7,902 nucleotides of DNA from NCBI GenBank assembly GCA_945871455.1, contig CAMBXJ010000194.1:1-7902 (forward strand), given 5' to 3'. The translations under genes were made by a program, and so were the position numbers. Under the pieces are notes generated by a model. That model worked only from the letters and a program-made list of their open reading frames with translations. It was not told the origin of the DNA and made no database searches. The DNA comes from Asaia bogorensis. Lineage in GTDB: Bacteria; Pseudomonadota; Alphaproteobacteria; Acetobacterales; Acetobacteraceae. Below are positions 1-7,902 of the stretch, piece after piece. How positions within the stretch are numbered: position 1 is the first letter of the stretch; each line of letters opens with the position of its first letter.

Positions 1-804
1 GCGATCGATCTGGAATTATGCGTCTTTCCGCAAGAAAGTCTGACCGACAATCCTCGTTCCGACGAATTGCTTGTGCAGGCTTTGAAACGTGGCGCCAAAG
101 TCATCGGCGCGGCCCCCAACTATGATCCGGACAAGGTCACGCATATCCACCGCATTTTCGATCTGGCCCGAGAATATGACGTCGATATCGACATGCACCT
201 GGACTCCGGCAATTCGCCCGACGACATGGACATCCATCTGGTTTGCGACCTGACCGAGCGGTACGGCCTCGGCGGCCGCGTCGCGGTTGGGCACGGGTGC
301 AAGTATTCCACGATGCCGGTTCGCGACCTGAACGTCCTGGCTCGCCGCATCGCCGATGTCGGCGTCGCGGTGACCGTATTGCCGGCCACCGACCTTTTCA
401 TGCAGGGGCGCGATCAGGACCACAATGTCCGGCGCGGCCTGGCGGACGCCAACCTGCTGGTGGAGCACGGGGTGAATTGCTCGATCTCCTCCAACAACAT
501 TCAGAACCCGTTCACGCCGATGGGAGATTGTTCACTGATCCGCATGGCGAATCTTCAGGCGAATGTCTGTCAGATCGGGCAGTCTCACCGGTTGCGAGAT
601 TGTTTCGATATGCTGACATCCCGGTCTGCCCGCCTGATGAACCTGACCGATTATGGCATCGCGCCGGGCAATCCGGCCGATATCGTGATTGTCGATGCCG
701 CAACCCCGGAACAGGCGGTGGCGGAGTTGCGGGCGCCGTTGGCGGTGTTCAAGAACGGCGTCCGGACCGTGACCCGGCCGCGCGCCGAACTGCATCGGCC
801 GTAG
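1..804 (+). CDS. Cytosine-deaminase-like amidohydrolase (CodA-related), 5'-truncated by the window edge
   Basis: The frame is open from base 1 to the TAG at 802-804 (267 codons). COG0402/CodA-type enzymes are about 400-430 residues, so roughly the first third, including the HxH metal motif, lies upstream. The TTG at 67 is an internal codon, since family homology (the FPQE motif, residues 9-12) begins before it. From memory, the fragment aligns with E. coli CodA: FPQE, HLDSGN (66-71), VGHG (96-99), LPATDLFMQGR, NPFTPMGD, and SARLMNLTDYGIAPGNPADI near the end. Metal-ligand histidines corresponding to His214 and His246 are His66 and His98, and the substrate Gln156 corresponds to Gln11. Glu217 is replaced by Ser69 and Asp313/Asp314 by Asn165/Asn166, with no gap between these anchors. 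Known CodA removes the amino group of cytosine in the cytoplasm. These changes argue against that exact activity, so the substrate is unknown. It converges on the PstS-like gene with a 119-base gap. Family assignment is secure; function is not. Confidence 0.85.
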   Translation, partial: AIDLELCVFPQESLTDNPRSDELLVQALKRGAKVIGAAPNYDPDKVTHIHRIFDLAREYDVDIDMHLDSGNSPDDMDIHLVCDLTERYGLGGRVAVGHGCKYSTMPVRDLNVLARRIADVGVAVTVLPATDLFMQGRDQDHNVRRGLADANLLVEHGVNCSISSNNIQNPFTPMGDCSLIRMANLQANVCQIGQSHRLRDCFDMLTSRSARLMNLTDYGIAPGNPADIVIVDAATPEQAVAELRAPLAVFKNGVRTVTRPRAELHRP

Positions 805-923
805 GTCGTTCGGCGTGCTCGACCCACACGGTTTCTGGCAGGGCGAGCGCCGATCCGCACCGGATTATCCGTTCCACCTGCTAACCCCGCGCGCGTGACC
901 CGCCGCTCGGTCCTGTTGCCAGG

Positions 924-1949
924 TCAACTGCCGACTTTGGTCCACAGGGCGCGAGCCCTGTTCTGCACATCCGGGGACAGAGGGACAAAGCCAAAATCCG
1001 CCAGGATTGAACCAGCCTGGCCATATGCGAAGTCGAAGAACCGCCGAACGGCCATGCTGCGGGCGGGATCCTGAGGATCCAGCGGGATTTGCGCGTAGCT
1101 GGTCTGCGCAATCGGCCAGGATTCTTCGCCCGGCTGGTTGACCAGTGTCATGACAAGATCGGTCGCGGCGTTCCAATCGGCATGCGCCGATGCCGCGGCA
1201 ATCCCGGCGAGGGTTGGAACCACGAATTTCCCGGCAGGGTTCCATAGCGCGACCAGCGGTTGCTTCGTCCTCATTGCGAGACCGTAGGGCATATAACCGA
1301 TGCTTCCGGACAGGACTTTGACTGTTTCAACCATCGCGGACGCATCTTCGACGTTGGAACCGACCGCCCAGCGCCGCGTGACAATCGTGCCATGCCTGTC
1401 GCGCCATTCAGCGTCGGCGGCGAGGATATATTGGGTGAACCCGAAACTGGCACCCGCGCCCGCATCGCGAATGCTGACCGGGCGGATTTCCAGATCCGGC
1501 AGTGATATGCCTGAGTTTATGGCAACGATCGCCGGATCATTCCAGCGTTTGATTCCGCCGGTGAAGATCTTCGCCAACAAGGCGCCGTTCAGTCGAAGCT
1601 GCCCGGATGCCACGCCGGGTATGTTGAACACCGGAACCACGGCACCGATAACGACGGGAAATTGCAGCAAATTGCCTGCGCTCCGGATGGATGCGGGCAT
1701 CGGCAGGCCCGATACCGCAAAGCCGATCTCGCGTGCCAGGACTTTGCTCTGCCCCGCCCCGGCTTCCCCGGCTGAACTGTATTGGATGGTGATGCCAACC
1801 TGCGCTTTGGCCATCTCTATCCATTTTTGATACATGGCATTCGGAAAGGACGCGCCTCCGCCCAATGCGTCCCGCGAGAGTGCAGGAGTGGGGTTCATCC
1901 CGAGCAATCCCACCGACGTGAAACCCACCAGAACTAAAGAATTGCGCAT
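924..1949 (-). CDS. PstS-like periplasmic substrate-binding protein (divergent phosphate-binding family)
   Basis: A 341-residue exported protein of usual PstS length. The chosen start is ATG at 1949-1947, giving a signal peptide: a short MRN n-region, a hydrophobic core to about residue 17, and a likely cut after PALS (residues 22-25). A G-run lies just upstream. An ATG four codons earlier (1961) is possible but lacks a ribosome site. PstS landmarks are GGGASFPNAMYQKW (30-43), QFPVVIGAVV (96-105), IFTGGIKRWNDPAI (128-141), an RDxGxGxSFxFT block (161-172) and GSIGYMPYG. PstS normally passes phosphate to PstCAB. Here, by alignment to E. coli PstS from memory, Asp56 is Gly81, Asp137, Ser139 and Thr141 are Ala163, Ala165 and Ala167, and the SS of the GSSGG loop is Glu62-Ala63; only Arg135 (Arg161) is kept. 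No pstC, pstA, pstB or phoU gene is adjacent. It may bind another ligand or act as a sensor. The fold is confident; phosphate binding is doubtful. Confidence 0.86.
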   Translation of the reverse strand: MRNSLVLVGFTSVGLLGMNPTPALSRDALGGGASFPNAMYQKWIEMAKAQVGITIQYSSAGEAGAGQSKVLAREIGFAVSGLPMPASIRSAGNLLQFPVVIGAVVPVFNIPGVASGQLRLNGALLAKIFTGGIKRWNDPAIVAINSGISLPDLEIRPVSIRDAGAGASFGFTQYILAADAEWRDRHGTIVTRRWAVGSNVEDASAMVETVKVLSGSIGYMPYGLAMRTKQPLVALWNPAGKFVVPTLAGIAAASAHADWNAATDLVMTLVNQPGEESWPIAQTSYAQIPLDPQDPARSMAVRRFFDFAYGQAGSILADFGFVPLSPDVQNRARALWTKVGS

Positions 1950-1953
1950 TTGT

Positions 1954-1959
1954 CCCCCC
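1954..1959 (-). promoter_or_regulatory. G-run ribosome binding site of the PstS-like gene
   Basis: On the minus strand GGGGGG sits four bases before the ATG at 1949. Counting only the distal G's gives a more usual spacing of about six bases. It supports the 1949 start, because the alternative ATG at 1961 would place these G's inside the coding region and has nothing SD-like in front of it. Confidence 0.4.
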
Positions 1960-1961
1960 AT

Positions 1962-2199
1962 ATGACAGTGTGGTTGGCACCCGAACGAGATTTGGGCACC
2001 CTGTGCGCGCCAAACTGCTTAACTCTCGCGCATTATCCCTTCTTCTGGTTGCGCTCTGCTTTCAGGGACCGATCATCTCAATCTTATGCAATACCCCAAA
2101 CTTTGGCGCATTGGCTCATTTTTCGTGCAGAGCACTATCTTCCTTAGATTCAAAGCGCGGACAGATGCCGTGATGCGGCTAAAATCCGCTTTGGTCCGC
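1962..2199. other. Intergenic region upstream of the PstS-like gene; no gene seen
   Basis: About 240 bases lie between the PstS-like gene and the small frame downstream of ccmB, both read on the minus strand. This stretch is visibly richer in A/T than the flanking genes, and no frame shows convincing codon bias. It should hold the promoter of the PstS-like gene. A GATAAT sequence on the minus strand (2037-2032) resembles a -10 box but has no matching -35 at 16-18 bases. I see no T-tailed hairpin that would end the ccm transcript. Confidence 0.45.
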
Positions 2200-2201
2200 T
2201 T
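2185..2201. repeat. Two tandem TCCGCTT copies, 10-base period
   Basis: TCCGCTT occurs at 2185-2191 and 2195-2201, separated by TGG. The second copy overlaps the TAA stop of the small frame. A 10-base period places both copies on one helix face, as operator half-sites often are, but two copies of seven bases can arise by chance and no regulator is implied by the context. Confidence 0.35.
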
Positions 2202-2508
2202 ATGTATCGGTTTCCCCAACCCGACGGACATCACACCCGCGGTCCCGCAATGCCCGCGGCCCGTAAACCGACCATCCGCCCCAAAACACCGCCGGCACAT
2301 GCCGGGCCGCATGGTTCTCCAACGTGAACAGGTCTCGGCTGGCGAGCAGAAACGCCAGCCCGACCACATGCCACTGCATCCATCCGGAGCGCTCCATCGG
2401 ATGAGGCGGCTGGTGCGGGCGCGGTTCGAACAGCGCCTCGGCCGCCCAGGCCTCTCTGGCCTTTCTGGCCGCCCAGCCCGCCGAGCGCGCTTGCTGCGGA
2501 TGCGACAG
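2200..2508 (-). CDS. Small uncharacterised protein downstream of ccmB; start uncertain
   Basis: I do not recognise this protein. The minus-strand frame ending at TAA 2202-2200 reads like protein and has strong G/C third-position preference from about 2508 down to its stop. It contains an Ala/Arg-rich helix-like stretch (GWAARKAREAWAAEAL), a Pro/His-rich linker, and a C-terminal part with MQWHVVGLAFLLASRDLF and WGGWSVYGPRALRDRG. There is no standard start where coding bias begins. The first ATG in this frame is at 2397 (65 residues); upstream candidates are a CTG at 2508 (102 residues) or reading through from within ccmB. The ATG directly after the ccmB stop (2539) is in another frame, which loses coding character after about 45 codons. 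So this may be a gene with an unusual start, or one broken by a one-base shift between 2539 and about 2500. Its position after ccmB suggests co-transcription. It is not CcmC or CcmD by sequence. Confidence 0.5.
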   Translation of the reverse strand: MSHPQQARSAGWAARKAREAWAAEALFEPRPHQPPHPMERSGWMQWHVVGLAFLLASRDLFTLENHAARHVPAVFWGGWSVYGPRALRDRGCDVRRVGETDT

Positions 2509-2539
2509 CGTTCCAGTGGGAAAGCCGGGTGTTTTGCAT

Positions 2540-3235
2540 CTACTCCGCCGCGCTACACAACGCGGCGCCGGCCACCAGTGGGCACAGGGGCAAAGCGGCG
2601 GCGAGCATGGCCCCCAGCAATAGCAGATGCGGCTGAGCCGAGAGGCCTCCCGACACCGCATCCGCCGCGCCGACGCCGAAGATCAACACCGGCATGGCGA
2701 GAGGCAACACGAGCAACGGCAGCAGAACCCCTCCCCGGCGCGCGCCCAGAACGATGGCCGCGGCCATGGTGCCGAGCAGCGACAGCAGGGCCGTGCCCAG
2801 AACCAGACCCGCCACCAGCGTGGAGATTGCGTCCGGGGGCAAATGCAGCATCGTCGCCATAGGTCCAACCGCGAGCAACAGCGGTACGCCGGTCACAATC
2901 CAGTGGGCCGTGGCCTTGGTCGCCGCAACCAAACTGGGGCGCATACCTCTCAGCAGAAGCTGGTCCAGCGATCCGTCCTCGAAATCCGACCCGAACAGGC
3001 GATCCAGCGGTAGCAACGCGGCCAGCAGGGCGCAAACCCAGATCACGCCAGGCGCGATCCGGCCCAGGGCCTCGGATGACGGTCCAATGGCCAAAGGGAA
3101 CAAAGAGGCAGCCAGGACAAAAAACAGCAGCGCGGCCAAGCTGTCGGCCCCATGGCGCAGGGACAACGTCAATTCACGGACCAGCATCGCAAGCGCCATA
3201 CGGCCCACCGATTCTTCCTTGGAACGCGGACTCAT
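2540..3235 (-). CDS. ccmB: Haem exporter permease CcmB
   Basis: A 231-residue inner-membrane protein, close to the usual CcmB length of about 220. It is the permease partner of CcmA in the CcmABC(D) complex, which loads haem onto CcmE for c-type cytochrome assembly (known for the family). Six hydrophobic segments are visible at about residues 33-51, 59-77, 112-130, 138-164, 169-190 and 203-227. The conserved cytoplasmic motif [15 protein letters not shown] spans 81-95, following the family pattern D-x-x-x-GSL-x-x-LLL. The N-terminus carries the VRELTLSLR block that begins most CcmB proteins. The ATG at 3235 overlaps the ccmA stop by four bases (ATGA), indicating translational coupling; an inner ATG at residue 13 is a less likely alternative start. 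The TAG at 2542-2540 is followed at once by an ATG in another frame. ccmC, often next, is not in this window. Confidence 0.93.
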   Translation of the reverse strand: MSPRSKEESVGRMALAMLVRELTLSLRHGADSLAALLFFVLAASLFPLAIGPSSEALGRIAPGVIWVCALLAALLPLDRLFGSDFEDGSLDQLLLRGMRPSLVAATKATAHWIVTGVPLLLAVGPMATMLHLPPDAISTLVAGLVLGTALLSLLGTMAAAIVLGARRGGVLLPLLVLPLAMPVLIFGVGAADAVSGGLSAQPHLLLLGAMLAAALPLCPLVAGAALCSAAE

Positions 3236-3825
3236 GCCAGCCGCAATTCCGAGACATCGCTGACCGGCAAGGGCACATGGGTTGCCGCGACCACGATCCC
3301 GCCAGCCGAACGGTGGGAGGACAGCAGGTCGCCGAACCGCGCTATGGCTTGGGTGTCCAGGCCCAGAGTGGGTTCATCGAGCAGCCACAGCGGCGTGGAC
3401 GACAGGGCCAGTTGGGACAGGGCCAACCGCCGCTTCTGCCCGGCCGAAAGCATCCGCGCCGGCAGGTCCGCCAGTTCCGCCAACCCCATGGCGTCCAGCG
3501 CGCGCCGGACATCACCCTTCGGATGACCGGGCGTGAGGCGCAGGTTCTCTTCCACCGTAAGGGTTGGTTTCACCGCGTCGAGATGACCGATGTAGGAAAC
3601 GCGGCGGGCGTGGAGTGCCGGATCGTCCAGGGCATCGGCCCCCTGCCACAGCAGTTGCCCGGCGGCGAGCCGCCCGAGGCCGGCCAACACACGAAGCAGG
3701 GTGGATTTGCCGGACCCGTTCGGGCCGGCCAGCACCAGGGCACCGCCCGCCGGCACCGCGAATCCCAGGTCGCAAAAAACCAGACGCTCCCCACGGAAAG
3801 CCGCCAACCCCTCTGCCCTGAGCAC
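3232..3825 (-). CDS. ccmA: Haem exporter ATP-binding protein CcmA
   Basis: A 197-residue ABC ATPase powering the CcmABC(D) haem-handling complex on the cytoplasmic face of the inner membrane. It shows Walker [10 protein letters not shown] (residues 34-42), the signature LSAGQKRR (126-133), Walker B LWLLDE (146-151) followed by PTLGLD, and the H-loop His183 in ATHV. The stretch [16 protein letters not shown] (80-95) is typical of CcmA. I chose the GTG at 3825-3823: GGGGA lies seven bases before it, the product begins VLRAEGL as other CcmA proteins do, and the length fits the family (about 200). The open frame continues upstream to 4032, but that part has no CcmA homology and would run into acnA on the other strand. 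The stop overlaps the ccmB start by four bases. Gene and role are secure; the start is probable. Confidence 0.93.
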   Translation of the reverse strand: MLRAEGLAAFRGERLVFCDLGFAVPAGGALVLAGPNGSGKSTLLRVLAGLGRLAAGQLLWQGADALDDPALHARRVSYIGHLDAVKPTLTVEENLRLTPGHPKGDVRRALDAMGLAELADLPARMLSAGQKRRLALSQLALSSTPLWLLDEPTLGLDTQAIARFGDLLSSHRSAGGIVVAATHVPLPVSDVSELRLA

Positions 3826-3988
3826 TCTGGAATCCCCGACGGGACCGACGGCGTGATCGCCCGATGGACGAGTGCCGGCCGGTGTGTTTAAAGCCGCCGT
3901 TATCCCTATCGCATCCGCGGCGCGCGCTCCATCCTCCGCCGCCCAAACAAGACAAGAGGCGCCCTGCAAAACAGGGTGGAACCGGCGA
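3826..3988. promoter_or_regulatory. Divergent control region between ccmA and acnA
   Basis: This 163-base spacer must hold the promoters or leaders of both the ccm operon (leftward) and acnA (rightward). It contains an AT-rich island around GTGTTTAAAG (3883-3892) followed by TTATCCCTAT (3900-3909), the only plausible promoter core, yet no pair of -35/-10 boxes is convincing on either strand. A short hairpin next to the acnA start is listed separately. Confidence 0.5.
3960..3978 (+). promoter_or_regulatory. Hairpin overlapping the acnA Shine-Dalgarno
   Basis: The stem CGCCCTG pairs with CAGGGTG across a CAAAA loop (seven pairs, one G-U). Its 3' arm contains most of the AGGGTGGA that serves as the ribosome site, nine bases before the ATG at 3989. 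Formation of the stem would hide the ribosome site. This is direct from the sequence; regulation is an inference, and the stem is short. Confidence 0.4.
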
Positions 3989-6682
<2,694 letters not shown>

Positions 6683-6770
6683 ACAGGCTGAAGACCCCCT
6701 GTCGATGCAAAGATGGAGTGTCCCCTTCGCTGCGCGACGGCCTGCCACGTGGCGTCCAATATCCGCCGAT

Positions 6771-6792
6771 CCCGGCCAAGGCTTGTGCCGGG
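6771..6792. repeat. REP-like palindrome downstream of acnA
   Basis: CCCGGC at 6771-6776 is a perfect inverted match to GCCGGG at 6787-6792, and the inner CAA/TTG can extend the stem to nine pairs with one bulged base and a tiny loop. It lacks a T-run on either side, so it is not a classic intrinsic terminator. Its form, a GC hairpin flanked by GAT and AGTCCAT, resembles dispersed extragenic palindromes common in GC-rich alphaproteobacteria. Copy number cannot be seen in this window. Confidence 0.5.
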
Positions 6793-6882
6793 AGTCCATA
6801 GGGGGGACCCGCGCGGTGCGGAGCGCCTATTCAAAGGCAGACGCAGCGGCGCGCGAGGGGTGCCTGTGGTACAAACCGGCCC

Positions 6883-6918
6883 CATAGGTAACACCCTGGA
6901 CCGGGCACATAGGTAACA
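6883..6918 (+). repeat. Paired CATAGGTAACA direct repeats at the IS left end
   Basis: The 11-mer CATAGGTAACA occurs at 6883-6893 and 6908-6918, with a 25-base start-to-start distance (just over two helix turns). It lies between the presumed IS tip and the transposase start, where transposase DNA-binding sites are expected. A separate 10-mer, CCCTGGACCG, occurs at 6894-6903 and again at 6952-6961 inside the first transposase codons. Confidence 0.6.
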
Positions 6919-6948
6919 GCGAAAGCTCGGCATCCGGAGGTATTCCCG

Positions 6949-7842
6949 ATGCCCTGGACCGAGCGAAGTATCACGGAACTGCGTATGTGTTTCGTTGGCG
7001 AAAGCCAACGCGGTGAAATCCCTTTGACGGCTTTGTGCGCCCGTTACGGGATCAGGCGTAAGACCGGCTACAAGTGGCTCGTACGGTATCAGGGATCTGG
7101 TGCGGCGGGTCTTGCGGATCGCAGCCGTGCGCGCCTCGGACAGACGTTGAGCATGACGCGGTAGACCTCCCAGGCCGTTCTGGCTTTGCGCGAACTCCGC
7201 CCGACCTGGGGTCCTCGGAAGCTCTTGGTCAGTTTGTCGAAGGATCATCCGGAGATCGTCTGGCCAGCCGCGAGCACGATCGGCGATCTGCTCCGCCGGG
7301 AAGGCGTATCGAAGCGCCGCCGCCACACCCGCCGGCCGGGCTCACCACCACCTGCGTTGGTCGAAGCCTCGGCTCCGAATGAAAGCTGGGCAGCTGACTT
7401 CAAAGGGCGGTTCCGCACGGGGGACGGTGTGCGCTTCGAGCCGCTGACCGTCACCGACGGCTACAGCAGCCGGTTCATTTTGGCATGCGAAGCGGTTCCA
7501 CGGCTGACGGCTGCCGATGTCATACCCGTCCTGACGCGTTTGTTTCAGACCCACGGTCTGCCGCGGGCGTTGCGGACCGACAACCGCAGCCCCTTCGCCA
7601 GCCGCCGAGGTCTGGCGGGTCTGTCGCGTCTGTCGGTCTGGCTTTTGAAGCTGGAAGTTTGGCCCGATCGCATCGCGCCCGGGCGGCCGGATCAGAATGG
7701 ACGCCATGAGCGCATGCACCGTGTCCTGGGTGAGGACGCGGCAAGCCCTCCGGCGGCAACCGTTGCGGCGCAACAGGCGGCGCTGGATGCATGGTGGTGT
7801 AGCGCGACAATGAGCGTGAGCGATGCGCGTCAACTATCGTGA
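6949..7842 (+). pseudogene. IS481-family DDE transposase, interrupted by a stop codon and C-terminal frame loss
   Basis: The ATG at 6949 has GGAGG eight bases before it. The N-terminal part (6949-7161) holds a helix-turn-helix, with LCARYGIRRKTGYKWLVRY and GLADRSRA, typical of IS481. A TAG at 7162-7164 then stops the frame, but the same frame resumes with TSQAVLALRELRPTWGPRK, the expected continuation, so this is a nonsense change and not a frameshift. The integrase core keeps its acidic triad: Asp at 7396 (AADFKG), Asp at 7579 (RTDNRSPF, where DNG is usual) and Glu at 7708 (GRHERMH). After about 7797 the frame drifts: family-like ERP residues appear in another frame (NYRERP, 7832-7849), so the annotated end at the TGA 7840-7842 is probably not the ancestral one. 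In intact form the enzyme would catalyse cut or copy of its own element. As read, it should not yield a full product without readthrough. Confidence 0.85.
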
Positions 7843-7902
7843 GCGCCCATGGCCGCCGATCCATTGGCCGATTTCGGCTGATCGTCAAGGCAAAACCGGC
7901 AG

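Larger units (their letters stand above)
6865..7902 (+). mobile_element. IS481-family insertion sequence, left part (right end beyond window)
   Basis: The region carries an IS481-type transposase preceded by a leader with two CATAGGTAACA repeats, a feature I recall from the terminal regions of this IS group. The left boundary at TGTGGTAC (6865) is a guess based on the TGT start typical of IS481 ends; it cannot be confirmed because the right inverted repeat and any target duplication are not in view. The element lies about 180 bases downstream of acnA, in the same orientation, and does not disrupt it. The broken transposase suggests an old, inactive copy. Confidence 0.7.

Noticed and set aside
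804..824. Inverted repeat GGTCG/CGACC directly after the amidohydrolase stop.
   Set aside because: Only five pairs around an 11-base loop, with no T-run. Not enough for a terminator call.
1069..1085. Symmetrical GGATCC-TGA-GGATCC block.
   Set aside because: It lies inside the PstS-like gene and encodes a DPQDP stretch in frame; coding explains it.
1961..1968. CTGTCATA on the minus strand, matching half of an E. coli-type Pho box, just upstream of the PstS-like start.
   Set aside because: The second half-site 11 bases away is not present, and the position next to the start codon is too far downstream for a normal activator site. A single heptamer is weak evidence.
2032..2037. GATAAT on the minus strand as a -10 box for the PstS-like gene.
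   Set aside because: No -35-like hexamer at 16-18 bases; kept only as a remark in the intergenic entry.
3076..3891. Long plus-strand open frame opposite ccmA/ccmB.
   Set aside because: It is Gln/Arg/Pro-rich shadow translation of two well-supported genes on the other strand.
6683..6864. Short open frames between acnA and the IS.
   Set aside because: No ribosome sites, no family resemblance, and they run through the palindrome and repeat-like sequence; the stretch is best read as non-coding.

Overview
The window is GC-rich chromosomal DNA. It reads as an alphaproteobacterium, most likely in the Rhodospirillales/Acetobacteraceae range. This rests on strong G/C preference at third codon positions and on a one-piece aconitase (AcnA) divergent from the cytochrome c maturation genes ccmA-ccmB, an arrangement I associate with that group. 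The taxon is inferred, not proven.

Layout, left to right. (1) 1-804, + strand: the 3' two thirds of a cytosine-deaminase-like amidohydrolase that starts outside the window. (2) 924-1949, - strand, convergent with it: an exported PstS-like periplasmic binding protein with no pstC/A/B genes beside it. (3) 1962-2199: a somewhat AT-richer gap holding the upstream region of the PstS-like gene. (4) 2200-3825, - strand: a compact operon of ccmA, ccmB (joined by a 4-base ATGA overlap) and a small unidentified frame in the place where ccmC often lies. (5) 3826-3988: the divergent control region between ccmA and acnA. (6) 3989-6682, + strand: complete acnA with all three Fe-S cysteines. (7) 6683-6864: non-coding, with a REP-like palindrome. 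(8) about 6865 to the window end: the left part of an IS481-family insertion sequence. Its transposase is broken by an in-frame TAG and loses frame again near its C-terminus.

How the genes fit together. CcmA and CcmB form the ATPase and membrane parts of the CcmABC(D) complex, which handles haem for c-type cytochrome maturation. AcnA catalyses citrate-isocitrate interconversion in the TCA cycle. The two transcription units share a spacer of at most 163 bases. The left-hand amidohydrolase and PstS-like gene show no functional link to the ccm genes.

The most interesting signals are two proteins whose folds are clear but whose family-defining active-site or ligand residues are replaced. The amidohydrolase has Ser and Asn where E. 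coli CodA has its catalytic Glu217 and metal ligand Asp313. The PstS-like protein lacks most side chains that bind phosphate. I see no CRISPR array, RNA gene, phage module or multi-gene defence system, and no convincing evidence of a new system here.
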